Origin: an uncultured Paenibacillaceae bacterium
GTDB lineage: Bacteria > Bacillota > Bacilli > Paenibacillales > K13
DNA length: 64,000 nt
Reading direction: 5' to 3'
Assembly (NCBI GenBank): GCA_913056365.1
Contig: CAJXLT010000002.1
Location: 372,001-436,000, forward strand
Position 1 is the stretch's first letter, and the number at the start of each line of letters is the position of its first letter. A model generated the notes under the pieces. It saw only the letters and a program-made list of their open reading frames with translations. It had not been told where the DNA came from and did not search any database. The position numbers and the translations under genes are program-made. Positions 1 to 9,348 of the stretch are shown here, one piece after another.

Positions 1-1225
1 CGAAAGATGTTGTTGCCAGCTCGACTGGGCCAACCTGTGAAATCTTAAACAATATCCCATTCTCTTCGCCAAGCAGATCAATCCCCGTCTTCTGTCCGAA
101 GCCGAAATCTCTAATGTAATTGAACAACGCCTCCTTGCCAAGCCGTTGTCCCAGAATAACAAATCCAGGGTTACATGAGTTTTGTACCCCTTCCAAGAAC
201 GTTTGACTGCCATGTCCGCCGCCTTTCCAGCAATGCAGATGAGTACCGGCTACTTCGATCTCACCGGAATCGTGGAATCTATCTCGATCGAGATCCACCT
301 TCCCTTCCTCCAGCGCTGCCGCAAGCGTAATGATCTTGAATGTAGAACCAGGCTCATAAGTCATCCATATTGGCAAATTTCTATTGTAAATCTCTGCGGG
401 GTACTCTCGGAAATTCGCCGGATCATAGTCAGGCCGAGAAGCCATCGCTAGGATTTCACCTGTGTTCGGATTCATGGCGATCGCCAGTGCCTGGCTCGCT
501 TGATGCTTGATCATCGCTTGATCCAGTTCACGCTCGATAATAGTCTGTATGTTCTTATCCAATGTCAACTGCAAATTCATACCGTCGCGCGGTTCTGAAT
601 ACCTTTCCGTGCTGCCAGGCATTTCTCTTCCTTTGGCATCTGCAAGGAAGGATACGCTGCCGTTGACACCTTGCAAATAAGGGTCATGACTTAATTCGAT
701 ACCCGTGAGTCCTTGATTGTCTATGCCAGTGAATCCTAGAATATGGGAAGCAAGATTGCCATATGGATAGTGGCGCTTGTTGTCCTCGCCGACGACAATT
801 CCAGGCAGATTCAACGCTTTGACTTGTGCTGCTTTCTCCACAGATATTTTACGCCCGGCAGGTTGAATACGAACGATCAACGCTTTTCTTGTAATCAGTT
901 CAATGAGCTTCTCCTGCGGCATACCCAGCACCTTCCCCACTTCTCTGGCCGTATCCGCTGGATTCCGCACTTGAGCCGGTACTGCCATTACAGTCGGTGA
1001 GCTAATATTGTGAGCCAATCGAATGCCATTACGATCCATAATCTCGCCGCGCTTCGCTGCAAAAGGAATATTGCGCCGCCATGATTCCTCTGCGCGTTCA
1101 GCCAATTGTGATCCCATTACGAGTTGAACATAAGCAAGGCGGATCATTAACGCTGTGAACAGCAGCAACCCGCCAAGCAGCACCAGCAATAAACGCCGCC
1201 TGACTGTAACATTGGATACTTTCAT
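1..1225 (-). CDS. spoVD: Stage V sporulation protein D (class B PBP), 3' end outside window
   Basis: Sporulation-specific peptidoglycan transpeptidase used for spore cortex synthesis. Only the first 408 codons are in the window; the C-terminus lies beyond base 1. The ATG is preceded by a strong GGAGGG site. A transmembrane anchor covers about residues 8-28, a PBP dimerisation region follows, and the transpeptidase domain begins with the STFK active-site tetrad at Ser294 and the SCN motif at 350-352. The KTG motif would be beyond the edge. It directly follows the pbpB paralogue on the same strand, as in B. subtilis, which is why I call it SpoVD rather than a second PBP2B. Confidence 0.93.
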   Translation of the reverse strand, partial: MKVSNVTVRRRLLLVLLGGLLLFTALMIRLAYVQLVMGSQLAERAEESWRRNIPFAAKRGEIMDRNGIRLAHNISSPTVMAVPAQVRNPADTAREVGKVLGMPQEKLIELITRKALIVRIQPAGRKISVEKAAQVKALNLPGIVVGEDNKRHYPYGNLASHILGFTGIDNQGLTGIELSHDPYLQGVNGSVSFLADAKGREMPGSTERYSEPRDGMNLQLTLDKNIQTIIERELDQAMIKHQASQALAIAMNPNTGEILAMASRPDYDPANFREYPAEIYNRNLPIWMTYEPGSTFKIITLAAALEEGKVDLDRDRFHDSGEIEVAGTHLHCWKGGGHGSQTFLEGVQNSCNPGFVILGQRLGKEALFNYIRDFGFGQKTGIDLLGEENGILFKISQVGPVELATTSF

Positions 1226-1253
1226 TACCGCCCTCCTAATCCGCATGATAGAC

Positions 1254-1282
1254 GTACAATGCTAGTTCGTCGTTTCATATCA
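1254..1282 (-). promoter_or_regulatory. Candidate sigma-E-like promoter for spoVD
   Basis: On the minus strand TGATATGA (-35 side, 1275-1282) and CATTGTAC (-10 side, 1254-1261) are 13 bases apart in the pbpB-spoVD gap. The -35 side resembles the ATATT core of mother-cell sigma-E promoters; the -10 side matches only half of CATACAAT. B. subtilis spoVD is transcribed by sigma-E, so placement is sensible, but the match is weak. Confidence 0.3.
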
Positions 1283-1315
1283 TGCATATTCGAGGGGCCG
1301 GACACTTAGAACAAG

Positions 1316-3580
1316 CTATGCACCTGGAACCGGCGCCATATCAGGCAGTTCTCCCCATTCTTCCTCACTTCCTCCGTTCTCCTCTTCATCTAGTTGGTCC
1401 CCGAGGTCTTCCTCCTCAGTCTGACCCTCCTCAGCTGACTGACCAGGGGCTTGAAGCTTCAGATGCACCATTCGTTCGCCATTCTGATTCGTCACGGATT
1501 GACTGACTACGTAGCCTTGTCCTTCAATCTCTGCATGATATTCCAATAATGCGGCTGTCTGCAGGGCATCCCGCAATGACTTCCCAGTTAAATCGGGCAA
1601 ATGCGTATCCTGAGGCTCGGAGGTCAGAAGCAGAATGGACTCCCCTGGAATTGCTGCATCACCTGCTTTGGGGAACTGCCTAAGCACAGTGTCGCCTGTG
1701 CCTATCCATTCAACCTCCATAGATTGGCGCAGCAGCTCATTCTCCGCTGCCAGTCTCGTATAACTGACGACATCCGGCACAGTTGTGTCTACGTCGGCAA
1801 GGGTAATCTTCTCAGTCGGCTCCTTGGCTGCAACACCCAAATAACGCAAGCTCTTAGCCATAATTTCCTTGAACAGCGGCGCAACTACGCCACTGCCTTC
1901 GCTATAATCTGCAACCTTCGGCTCGTCTACAATGACGATAAGTGCAATCTTCGGATCTTCCACAGGCCCGAATCCGGCAAAAGAGACGACATACTGATTA
2001 TTCTCTGAATATTTCCCATCAATAACCTTTTGTGCTGTTCCTGTTTTGCCTGCAATTCGGAAACCCTCAATATATGCTCTGCGCCCTGTTCCTATCTCCT
2101 GATCGGAGATGACACTTTCCAAGTACTCCGCCACCTGTGCAGCAGTTTCTGGTTGCAGCACTTGCCGAACTACTTCCGGTTCTGTGCGAGACAGCACTTC
2201 GTTCGTCTCAGGCTCCAGCACTTCATTCACAAGATGGGGCTTCATCAGCTTACCGCCATTGGCAATCGCAGAGATGGCCGCTACTTGCTGCATGGCTGTC
2301 ACGGAAACACGCCCTTGTCCGAACGTTGCGGTCGCAACCTCTGACGGGATATTGCCGCGAATACTGATCTGACCTGCTTGTTCTCCGGGCAGCTCGATTC
2401 CGGTTTGGTCACCAAATCCGAAATCGTGAATATACTGATTCAGCTTCTCATAGCCGAGTTGCTCATAGCCCAGCTTAACGAAGGCTACGTTACTTGAACG
2501 CTTCAAGCCTTCCATATACGTAATCTCATCCCAACCGCTCCAGTTGTGATCGTGAATCGTCGCCCCAGGCACACGAATCGATCCTGACTCAAAAGTGGCA
2601 TTCGGATTAAATATTCCTTCTTCTACAGCAGCGGAAAGGGTGACAATCTTAAAGGTCGATCCCGGCTCATAAATACCAGATACTGCTGTGTTGAAGAAGT
2701 CGCTCTGACTATCAAACTCCCAATATGTATTCGGATTGAAGGTTGGCATATTAGCCATGCCAAGCACATCCATCGTCATCGGATCTACTGCTATGGCGGT
2801 GATTGCCTCCGGCTGATATTGCTCCCACGTAGCCTGCATTGCTTGTTCCATATACACTTGAATATTCTCATCGATCGTCAACCGCAATGACTTGCCGTCA
2901 ATCGCAGGCTCATATAACACCTTCGAATTCGGCAATTCATACCCTAACCGATCTCGATCATAGCGAATCATACCGGGAACACCGTTAAGGATTGCATCGT
3001 ACTCATATTCCAGCCCTGATATAGCAACACCGTCCTTGCGCCAATACCCGATAACATGCGCTGCAAGCTCATCTGCCGGATAGTAGCGCTTCTGTTCCTC
3101 TATGAGATAAACTCCCTCCAGCTCTTTCTCCTTAATCCCTTCGCGAATGATATCAGCAGTATCTCCGTCAATCTTCCAGCCTTCGCTGCGAATCTCTCTC
3201 TGCTTGTAATATTCGCCTTCACCATTCTTCTCTGTAACTTTCTCCATCAACTTCAGCCGGCCGCTCGGATTATCCAGACCTAATGCCGGTGCCAGTACAT
3301 TGACAACGGCATCTTCCATATCCAATTGATGGACAAGCGCTGGATTCACAGCAACTGTATACGCGGGCCCATCCTGTGCGAGCACCTTGCCGTTACGATC
3401 CATAATAGCTCCTCGTTGCGGGTTCAATTCACGTGAGCTTGACCACACATCCTTGGCTCCATCAAGCAGTACGGTAGCTTCTACCACTTGCAAGTAATAC
3501 ATTCGGAACATCAAGGCAACAAAAAGGAGGGTGAATCCCCCTCCTATTAACAAGGAGCGCAGTGCAACTTTCTTCTTCAT
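1316..3580 (-). CDS. pbpB: Division transpeptidase PBP2B with PASTA domains
   Basis: Class B penicillin-binding protein that cross-links septal peptidoglycan in the divisome (FtsI/PBP2B role). The start chosen is ATG at 3580, giving MKKKVALR, because AGGTGGGAG sits just upstream; a GTG four codons earlier overlaps that site. About 754 residues: membrane anchor at roughly 9-27, dimerisation domain, transpeptidase domain with STFK (Ser308), SSN (362-364) and KTG (512-514), then two PASTA repeats from about 600 to 715, and a strongly acidic tail rich in Glu and Asp. It lies 15 bases after ftsL and before spoVD in the classical mraZ-rsmH-ftsL-pbpB-spoVD order. The acidic extension is the only unusual element. 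Confidence 0.95.
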   Translation of the reverse strand: MKKKVALRSLLIGGGFTLLFVALMFRMYYLQVVEATVLLDGAKDVWSSSRELNPQRGAIMDRNGKVLAQDGPAYTVAVNPALVHQLDMEDAVVNVLAPALGLDNPSGRLKLMEKVTEKNGEGEYYKQREIRSEGWKIDGDTADIIREGIKEKELEGVYLIEEQKRYYPADELAAHVIGYWRKDGVAISGLEYEYDAILNGVPGMIRYDRDRLGYELPNSKVLYEPAIDGKSLRLTIDENIQVYMEQAMQATWEQYQPEAITAIAVDPMTMDVLGMANMPTFNPNTYWEFDSQSDFFNTAVSGIYEPGSTFKIVTLSAAVEEGIFNPNATFESGSIRVPGATIHDHNWSGWDEITYMEGLKRSSNVAFVKLGYEQLGYEKLNQYIHDFGFGDQTGIELPGEQAGQISIRGNIPSEVATATFGQGRVSVTAMQQVAAISAIANGGKLMKPHLVNEVLEPETNEVLSRTEPEVVRQVLQPETAAQVAEYLESVISDQEIGTGRRAYIEGFRIAGKTGTAQKVIDGKYSENNQYVVSFAGFGPVEDPKIALIVIVDEPKVADYSEGSGVVAPLFKEIMAKSLRYLGVAAKEPTEKITLADVDTTVPDVVSYTRLAAENELLRQSMEVEWIGTGDTVLRQFPKAGDAAIPGESILLLTSEPQDTHLPDLTGKSLRDALQTAALLEYHAEIEGQGYVVSQSVTNQNGERMVHLKLQAPGQSAEEGQTEEEDLGDQLDEEENGGSEEEWGELPDMAPVPGA

Positions 3581-3595
3581 GCCGTCTCCCACCTA

Positions 3596-4009
3596 TTATT
3601 GATTTGCAGCTACATTAGCCTTATTCGATGCATAGTAACTATGCTCTGCCGAAACCTGTTCAATGCTGTCTTCACTTGACGGAATCAGACCCATCATTCT
3701 CCCTTGCTCGATCAACCGCTTCGGTTCCTGCAGCTTGCGGCTTTCGACCTTCAGGATGCTGTTCTCCTTCTCCAGCTGTTCAATTTCATACTCAATCTGC
3801 TGCATCTTTGTGTTCACTTCATAGATCTGCGCATACTTCCACAGTACCGTTCCTGCAACTGTCATACACAGCATAATCGTAAATAAATATAGTAGCTTCT
3901 CTCCAGCCGGCAAGGGCACCTTGCGGCTAACAACTTCTCTAGTTTCTTTGTAGCGTGACTTCTGTTCTTTTTTCTCTTTAAACGCTAAGTTCCCATGCAT
4001 ATAAGCCAC
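3596..4009 (-). CDS. ftsL: Cell division protein FtsL
   Basis: Small bitopic divisome protein that forms a complex with DivIC/FtsB and DivIB/FtsQ and helps activate septal synthesis. The 137 residues comprise a basic cytoplasmic N-terminus, one transmembrane segment at about 39-58 and an extracellular coiled coil rich in Glu, Lys and Leu at about 65-110. The sequence is poorly conserved in this family, so the assignment rests on size, architecture and position between rsmH and pbpB. GTG at 4009 is preferred to the ATG three codons later because a GGAGAGGGG site lies nine bases upstream of the GTG. Confidence 0.9.
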   Translation of the reverse strand: MAYMHGNLAFKEKKEQKSRYKETREVVSRKVPLPAGEKLLYLFTIMLCMTVAGTVLWKYAQIYEVNTKMQQIEYEIEQLEKENSILKVESRKLQEPKRLIEQGRMMGLIPSSEDSIEQVSAEHSYYASNKANVAANQ

Positions 4010-4054
4010 TTGCCAAAACCCCTCTCCCGAGTAAAATACCCAATACCGCTAGAT

Positions 4055-5005
4055 TCATAACTTCTCGGCTGCACGCAGCTTCGCTGATCTCGCGCGCGGA
4101 TTCTCTTCCAATTCCCGTTCCCCTGCTGTCCACGGCTTCCGATTGACCAGCTTCAGGATGCTGTTCTGCTGACATACACAGACAGGGAAATCCGGCGGAC
4201 ATGTACAAGATTCAACAAATTTCGCGAACATATGCTTACAAATTCTATCCTCTAATGAATGAAACGTAATAACCGCCACTCTTCCTCCCGTATCGAGACA
4301 AGCAATAGCCTGCTCCAGCGACTGTTCGAATGCTCCTAATTCATCATTGACGGCAATCCGAATCGCCTGGAAGCTTCGCTTGGCCGGATGCGGACCGCTA
4401 CGTCTCGCTGCAGCCGGAATCGCTTGCTTAATAATTTCCGCCAACTGCCCTGTTGAACGAATCGTTCCTTCTGCTCGATCTTGAACGATTCTGCGGGCAA
4501 TCGATTTGGCAAATTTCTCCTCGCCGTACTGCCATAAGATACGGCGAAGCTCTCCCTCCGTCCATTCATTCACAACATCTGCTGCTGTCAATGCTGCGGA
4601 TTGATCCATCCGCATATCGAGCGGCGCGTCATGATTATAGCTGAAACCTCTGTCAGCTTCGTCAAGCTGAGGGGAGGATACGCCCAGATCATACAGAACA
4701 CCATTCACCATCGGAACACCGTTCCGACGGGGCAGCTGCTGATCCTCCAGCACTTGCTGCAATTCTCGAAAGTTACTTCTGACGAGCCTAACACGTTCCT
4801 TATAGGGTGCTAGCCGCTCCTCAGCATGCGCCAATGCTTGCTCGTCTTGATCCAGACATAAGAGCAAACCGTTCGGACCGAGTCGTGACGCTATCTGTTC
4901 ACTATGACCCGCTCCGCCTAATGTACAATCTACATATATGCCGTCCGCTTGAATATCCAAAGCGGTAACGGCTTCCTCCTTCAACACAGTCACATGATGA
5001 AACAC
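4055..5005 (-). CDS. rsmH: 16S rRNA (cytosine(1402)-N4)-methyltransferase
   Basis: SAM-dependent enzyme that methylates N4 of C1402 in the decoding centre of 16S rRNA. The chosen start is GTG at 5005, giving [12 protein letters not shown], which matches the usual family start and has GGAGG seven bases upstream. A longer frame starting at ATG 5029 would put that site inside the gene. The SAM-binding motif GGAGHS is near residue 32, followed by the conserved [10 protein letters not shown] and CxCP/CVCQ cysteine-rich region near the C-terminus. About 316 residues, normal for the family. It follows mraZ closely in the division/cell-wall operon. Confidence 0.95.
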   Translation of the reverse strand: MFHHVTVLKEEAVTALDIQADGIYVDCTLGGAGHSEQIASRLGPNGLLLCLDQDEQALAHAEERLAPYKERVRLVRSNFRELQQVLEDQQLPRRNGVPMVNGVLYDLGVSSPQLDEADRGFSYNHDAPLDMRMDQSAALTAADVVNEWTEGELRRILWQYGEEKFAKSIARRIVQDRAEGTIRSTGQLAEIIKQAIPAAARRSGPHPAKRSFQAIRIAVNDELGAFEQSLEQAIACLDTGGRVAVITFHSLEDRICKHMFAKFVESCTCPPDFPVCVCQQNSILKLVNRKPWTAGERELEENPRARSAKLRAAEKL

Positions 5006-5028
5006 TGCTCCGCCTCCCGGTCGTGACA

Positions 5029-5466
5029 TTAGAAGTTAAAATCAAAATCCACCAGCTTCTCGGCAATTTCGTTGAACGAATCCTCCGAGCTTTGCGCATA
5101 CTGCTCCCACATTTCTTTGCTCCAGACCTCCACACGGTTGGAAACACCGATTACAACAGCAGCTGCTTCCAGCTTGGCGTGCTCGCGCAAATTACCGGGT
5201 ATATTTACCCTTCCCTGCTTGTCTAGTTCACATTCGGTCGCACCTGAGAAGAAGAAACGGGTGAATGCGCGGGCGTCAGACTTCATGAGCGGGAGTGATT
5301 TCAGCTTTTGTTCAAGTACTTTCCACTCTTCCATCGGGTAGATGAACAAACAGTTGTCCAACCCTCTAGTAATGACGAACGTGGTGCCAAGCGTATCGCG
5401 GAATTTGGCCGGTATGATCATGCGTCCTTTGTCATCCACACTATGCTGGTATTCACCCATGAACAT
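5029..5466 (-). CDS. mraZ: Division/cell-wall operon regulator MraZ
   Basis: AbrB-like DNA-binding protein that binds GTGG-type direct repeats upstream of its own operon and represses division genes. The 145-residue sequence starts [16 protein letters not shown], typical of the family, and carries two MraZ repeats each with a DxxGR-type turn (DDKGR near 11 and DKQGR near 81). A GAGGGG site lies eight bases upstream of the ATG. First gene of the mraZ-rsmH-ftsL-pbpB-spoVD operon. Four to five candidate MraZ boxes lie 70-135 bases upstream, consistent with autoregulation. Confidence 0.96.
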   Translation of the reverse strand: MFMGEYQHSVDDKGRMIIPAKFRDTLGTTFVITRGLDNCLFIYPMEEWKVLEQKLKSLPLMKSDARAFTRFFFSGATECELDKQGRVNIPGNLREHAKLEAAAVVIGVSNRVEVWSKEMWEQYAQSSEDSFNEIAEKLVDFDFNF

Positions 5467-5537
5467 CGGCCCGACCCCTCCCCTCGAATTCGCAGTAGGA
5501 ACAGACTATATGGAAGCCACCCACCAATTTGGGTCAT

Positions 5538-5600
5538 CTCCACCCTTTCTCCCCACTTTACACCACTTTCCTCCACATACGCATGACTATTCGCCACCAC
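5538..5600 (-). promoter_or_regulatory. Array of candidate MraZ-binding boxes
   Basis: On the minus strand the hexamers GTGGAG (5571-5576), GTGGTG (5561-5566) and GTGGGG (5551-5556) repeat with an exact 10-base period, one DNA turn. Further copies occur at 5538-5543 (GTGGAG) and 5595-5600 (GTGGTG). Known MraZ operators are direct GTGG/TGGG-type repeats with this period, upstream of mraZ. The 5467-5846 gap otherwise holds the ahcY terminator and an A/T-rich stretch near 5626-5645; I could not place a convincing -35/-10 pair for mraZ. Confidence 0.65.
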
Positions 5601-5696
5601 ATCCTCATTTCCTTCTATTTCGCGAAAAAAAATTTTAAAAATTTCACACCTGATGTCCGGATATTTGTTTCTCACTCACGAGAACGACTGATCTAC

Positions 5697-5745
5697 AAAA
5701 AAAAAGCCGCACCCGCCGTCTATGCAAACTGACAGCAGGTACAGC
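5697..5745 (-). terminator. Intrinsic terminator of bshC-ahcY
   Basis: Minus-strand hairpin with a 15-base-pair stem (5731-5745 pairing with 5706-5720, including G-U pairs) and a 10-base loop, followed by nine Ts (5705-5697). It lies about 100 bases after the ahcY stop codon. Confidence 0.9.
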
Positions 5746-5846
5746 CTTTAATTGTTTGATTGACCCATACTTGTTTCATTCCTGATATGTGGTACATCTC
5801 ACCGTCTGCTGAGTCAAGGACGCAGCTTCATACAGTTGCAATTCGC

Positions 5847-7109
5847 TTAGTGTTCGGTCCAGCTATCCAGATATGAACGCTGTTCTTCCGTAAGTGAATC
5901 GATCGAAATACCAAGCGACTCCAGCTTATAGCGTGCAACTTGCTCATCGACCTCATGCGGCACATCGATCACCTTCGGTCCGAATTCCTTGTACTGATCA
6001 TTGACCGTCTTCAATGCCATCGCCTGCAGCGCGAAAGTCATATCCATAATTTCTGCTGGATGACCGTCACCTGCAGCAAGGTTGACCAGGCGGCCTTCTG
6101 CGAGCAAGTACAGCTTGCGTCCATTCTTCATCGCATACTCTTCTATGTTACGGCGTACGACACGCTTCGATACAGAACGCTCTTCCAGCTCTACCTTGTT
6201 GACTTCAATATCGAAGTGTCCGGCGTTCGACAAGATCGCTCCATCCTTCATGACATCGTAGTGCTCGCCGCGAATGACGTCACGATTGCCGGTTACGGTG
6301 ACGAAATAATCGCCTTCCTTAGCTGCTTCTCTCATTGGCAATACTGTAAATCCATCCATATAGGCTTCTACTGCTTTGATCGCATCCACCTCTGTAACGA
6401 CGACCTGTGCGCCGAGACCTTTCGCTCGCATAGCAACACCTTTGCCGCACCAGCCGTAACCGACTACGACAACTGTTTTGCCTGCCACCACTAGATTCGT
6501 CGTACGGTTAATGCCGTCGAATACGGACTGTCCCGTGCCGTAACGGTTGTCGAACAAATACTTGCACAAGGCATCATTAACCGCAATCATCGGGAATTTC
6601 AATTGACCATCCTTCTCCAGAGCCTTCAGACGAAGAATGCCGGTCGTTGTCTCTTCAGCACCGCCGCGAACTTGAGTTAGCAGATCAGGACGCTCGGCAT
6701 GAAGAATCGTAACCAGATCACCGCCGTCATCAATGATCAAATCCGGCTTCGTCTCCAGTGTCTTGATCATGAATTCCTTGTATTCCTTCGGGTCAGGGTT
6801 ATACTTCGCGAATACAGTAATGCCATCCTCGACAAGCGCGGCGCAAACATCGTCCTGTGTCGACAACGGATTACTTCCGGTAATGGTCACTTCTGCACCG
6901 CCAGCCTGCACGACCTTGGCCAAGTACGCAGTCTTCGCCTCAAGATGAAGCGAGATAGCGACCTTCAAGCCTTGGAACGGCTGCTCCTTCTCGAATTGCT
7001 CGCGAATTTTGTTCAATACCGGCATATGTGCCTGCACCCAATCAATCTTCAAATGTCCTTCTGACGCAAGCTTCATATCGGTTACGATGCTAGTAGATGT
7101 CGTTGACAT
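5847..7109 (-). CDS. ahcY: Adenosylhomocysteinase
   Basis: NAD-dependent enzyme that reversibly cleaves S-adenosylhomocysteine to adenosine and homocysteine, clearing the product inhibitor of SAM methyltransferases. About 420 residues, the short bacterial form. The NAD-binding Rossmann motif [17 protein letters not shown] is near residue 220; the substrate-domain segments DDGGDL, ETTTG and the conserved NRYGTGQS stretch are present. A GAGGAGGG site precedes the ATG. It lies 15 bases after bshC in one transcript that ends at the 5697-5745 hairpin. B. subtilis itself uses the MtnN/LuxS route instead, so possession of this enzyme is a distinguishing trait. Confidence 0.96.
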   Translation of the reverse strand: MSTTSTSIVTDMKLASEGHLKIDWVQAHMPVLNKIREQFEKEQPFQGLKVAISLHLEAKTAYLAKVVQAGGAEVTITGSNPLSTQDDVCAALVEDGITVFAKYNPDPKEYKEFMIKTLETKPDLIIDDGGDLVTILHAERPDLLTQVRGGAEETTTGILRLKALEKDGQLKFPMIAVNDALCKYLFDNRYGTGQSVFDGINRTTNLVVAGKTVVVVGYGWCGKGVAMRAKGLGAQVVVTEVDAIKAVEAYMDGFTVLPMREAAKEGDYFVTVTGNRDVIRGEHYDVMKDGAILSNAGHFDIEVNKVELEERSVSKRVVRRNIEEYAMKNGRKLYLLAEGRLVNLAAGDGHPAEIMDMTFALQAMALKTVNDQYKEFGPKVIDVPHEVDEQVARYKLESLGISIDSLTEEQRSYLDSWTEH

Positions 7110-7124
7110 ACATGTACCCTCCTC

Positions 7125-8762
7125 TTATATATACAGCACGTAGTGAGCCCCTGGCTGCATAGGCTGTTCTACTACTTCCTTAATGAATGTGGAACCGAAG
7201 CTATTCAGATAGCCCCACACATTCAACACCCTCTCTTGTCTCTTGCCAAACGGATGAATCTGAGCGGCCATATAATCCCACTGCTCTAGTGACTGCGCAT
7301 GTCTCGCTGCAATCTCCGCATCTGTGCGACGCTCGAGATAATCTACCTGCTCCAGCAGCTTACGCAGATTAGCTTGGCCTAACTGCCGCATTCCTGTGTG
7401 TATACCAGACAACGAATCGAACAGCGGATCGTACAATCGGGCAATGTGCTTCTTCGTATCGGCGAATCGATCAGTCAGCTGAGGCGGCTTCTGGGCTGTT
7501 AACCAAGCCTGCTTCGCTTCCTCGAGCTGCAACATTGCACGGTCGATCGACAAGCCGTACTTGTTCATTAGCTTGGACGTTGCAGTATCGATCACCGTTA
7601 CTTCTGTTCGCGGTACAGCGATAGGCATCCGCATACCGAATACAGCAAACATCTCCTTCAACATGCCCCAATACGAAATTTCCCCAGATCCTAACACAGT
7701 TGCCACAACTGGGAACAAGTACTCCTGCATGACAGGACGAGTCATGACATTATTACTGAATGCGCTAGGATTGTTACCCAGACGATCGAGCATGTCATCG
7801 AGCTTGTAACTTGCGCTCTCTCCCTTGACTTGGAACACACCGTCATGCGCAAGCAGCGGTCTGCGGCCTTGCGCATCCACAGTGAATAGATGGGCCATAG
7901 CGTCATCGAAGACGACCTGCGGCTCATACCCGAGACTCTGTACGGCTAGCTTGCCCTTAACTGCCGCTTGTTGGACAGCATGGCTGGATTCCAGCATAGC
8001 GGCGAACATCGGCTGTTCCAATCGACGTATGCCTGCATCGGCAGCATCCATCACGACTAATCCATACGAGCCGAATAACCAGCCAAGCAAGCTCGCGAAG
8101 CTGTCACTCAACGTATCGGCATGGGCTGCTAATTGTGCTGCCTTGTCCATCAATCGCGGCTTGAATTCCGTATCAGGCAGCAGCAATGACAGTTCATCCA
8201 AGCAATCATGCCACTGCTCAGGCGTAATAGGTGTATCACTTACAGCCGCCTGCATGAAAGCCGCTTCTCTGGATATGGATATCTTCTTAGGGGTGCCATC
8301 CGCTTCTCCAGCCGTCACATACGTATGATTGACCTCGTCGAAATCATGATCCTCACCGGCAATCCAAAATACCGGCACCACATCGCGCCTCAGCTTGGCC
8401 GAGGCTTCCTTCGCTGTACGGATGATCGTTGCAGCCTTGTATATAACAAGCAACGGCCCGCCGAACAAACCGGCTTGCTGGCCGCCGACTACAGCGAATG
8501 CACCGCCTCTTAATCGGTCAATGTGATCTGCAACTTCTGGCGCTGTGTTGCCGACCTTGCGATTGTATACTTGCAGCACGTCTGCCAGCGCTAGCCTGTC
8601 TGCTTTCAGGTGTGAGGTGCTGTCCAACCATGCTGCACGTGACTGCCAATCCTGATCGCGATCGTAACGAAACTCGAAACGCTCCGCGGTATTGTCTGAT
8701 ACATGTATGTAGTCTGCGGATAGAGTCGATGGAACGGGCCATCGAAACATCTCCATTCTCAT
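7125..8762 (-). CDS. bshC: Putative cysteine ligase BshC (bacillithiol biosynthesis)
   Basis: Believed to add cysteine to glucosaminyl-malate in the last step of bacillithiol synthesis. The 545 residues show the family hallmarks: GGQQAGLFGGPLL near residue 93, the VFWIAGEDHDFDEVNH block near 130, and a long C-terminal coiled region. The ATG at 8762 has a GAGG site seven bases upstream. A consensus promoter lies just upstream (8788-8816). The gene is co-transcribed with ahcY, whose product homocysteine can feed cysteine synthesis; that link is inference. In related bacteria bshC also neighbours mraZ and panE. Confidence 0.95.
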   Translation of the reverse strand: MRMEMFRWPVPSTLSADYIHVSDNTAERFEFRYDRDQDWQSRAAWLDSTSHLKADRLALADVLQVYNRKVGNTAPEVADHIDRLRGGAFAVVGGQQAGLFGGPLLVIYKAATIIRTAKEASAKLRRDVVPVFWIAGEDHDFDEVNHTYVTAGEADGTPKKISISREAAFMQAAVSDTPITPEQWHDCLDELSLLLPDTEFKPRLMDKAAQLAAHADTLSDSFASLLGWLFGSYGLVVMDAADAGIRRLEQPMFAAMLESSHAVQQAAVKGKLAVQSLGYEPQVVFDDAMAHLFTVDAQGRRPLLAHDGVFQVKGESASYKLDDMLDRLGNNPSAFSNNVMTRPVMQEYLFPVVATVLGSGEISYWGMLKEMFAVFGMRMPIAVPRTEVTVIDTATSKLMNKYGLSIDRAMLQLEEAKQAWLTAQKPPQLTDRFADTKKHIARLYDPLFDSLSGIHTGMRQLGQANLRKLLEQVDYLERRTDAEIAARHAQSLEQWDYMAAQIHPFGKRQERVLNVWGYLNSFGSTFIKEVVEQPMQPGAHYVLYI

Positions 8763-8787
8763 CGCGATCCCTCACTCTCTCCATTCG

Positions 8788-8816
8788 ATTGTACACATCC
8801 AACAGCCAACCGTCAA
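8788..8816 (-). promoter_or_regulatory. Sigma-A promoter for bshC-ahcY
   Basis: Minus-strand TTGACG (8811-8816) and TACAAT (8788-8793) separated by 17 bases, ending 25 bases before the bshC start codon. Both hexamers match the housekeeping consensus in five of six positions. Confidence 0.8.
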
Positions 8817-8883
8817 AGTCAGTTTCCAGCCATTCATGGCGGAATTACGTGATAGGAAAGTGTCCTCGTTATTCAGCACAACG

Positions 8884-8922
8884 AAAAAGAGCGATTCACC
8901 TGTTTGCAAGCGAACCGTTCTC
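8884..8922 (-). terminator. Probable terminator of panE-DUF3397
   Basis: Minus-strand stem formed by CGGTTCGC and GTGAATCG plus GAG/CTC, with a two-base bulge, followed by TTTTT. It starts about 10 bases after the DUF3397 stop codon. Confidence 0.6.
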
Positions 8923-8932
8923 TACCGTGCAG

Positions 8933-9322
8933 CTATACCATTCGATAAAATTTGACTAACCCTGCAATGAACAAAATTATGTACGAACAGCTCAGAAGGA
9001 CGAATGCCAATCGCCATACGACCCGTATCAGCCGTCTGACGTCTACCTTGCCCTTCAATCTATTCTGCGCATTGCCGATAAGGGCTGCTGTCAATATCAA
9101 GAACAGCAATATCCATGCGAAGCCGTTCACCGTTGAAGCCACGACAATGTCATACATCACAGAAACACAAGCGATTAAGAAGAAAGTCGTAACATCCATG
9201 GCGAACTGAACGGCCAACTTCTGATTACGCTGAATGATTCGATGTATCACATAAAGGAGGAAGAATGTAAAGAACGGAAGGATAGATAAAAAAATATAAA
9301 TGCTACTCAACCATTCGAGCAT
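8933..9322 (-). CDS. DUF3397 family membrane protein
   Basis: Integral membrane protein of unknown function, 129 residues with four hydrophobic segments (about 5-27, 42-64, 68-84 and 105-124) and a short basic loop before the last. Size, topology and position between panE and bshC/mraZ match DUF3397 proteins of Bacillus and Paenibacillus. It lies 26 bases after panE in the same direction and is followed by a likely terminator, so the two probably share a transcript. No catalytic residues are evident. Confidence 0.75.
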   Translation of the reverse strand: MLEWLSSIYIFLSILPFFTFFLLYVIHRIIQRNQKLAVQFAMDVTTFFLIACVSVMYDIVVASTVNGFAWILLFLILTAALIGNAQNRLKGKVDVRRLIRVVWRLAFVLLSCSYIILFIAGLVKFYRMV

Positions 9323-9348
9323 TAGACAGCCACCAGCCTTTCCACCGT

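Noticed and set aside
5418-5675. 85-codon minus-strand frame upstream of mraZ
   Set aside because: It overlaps mraZ in another frame and covers the MraZ boxes; no ribosome binding site and biased composition.
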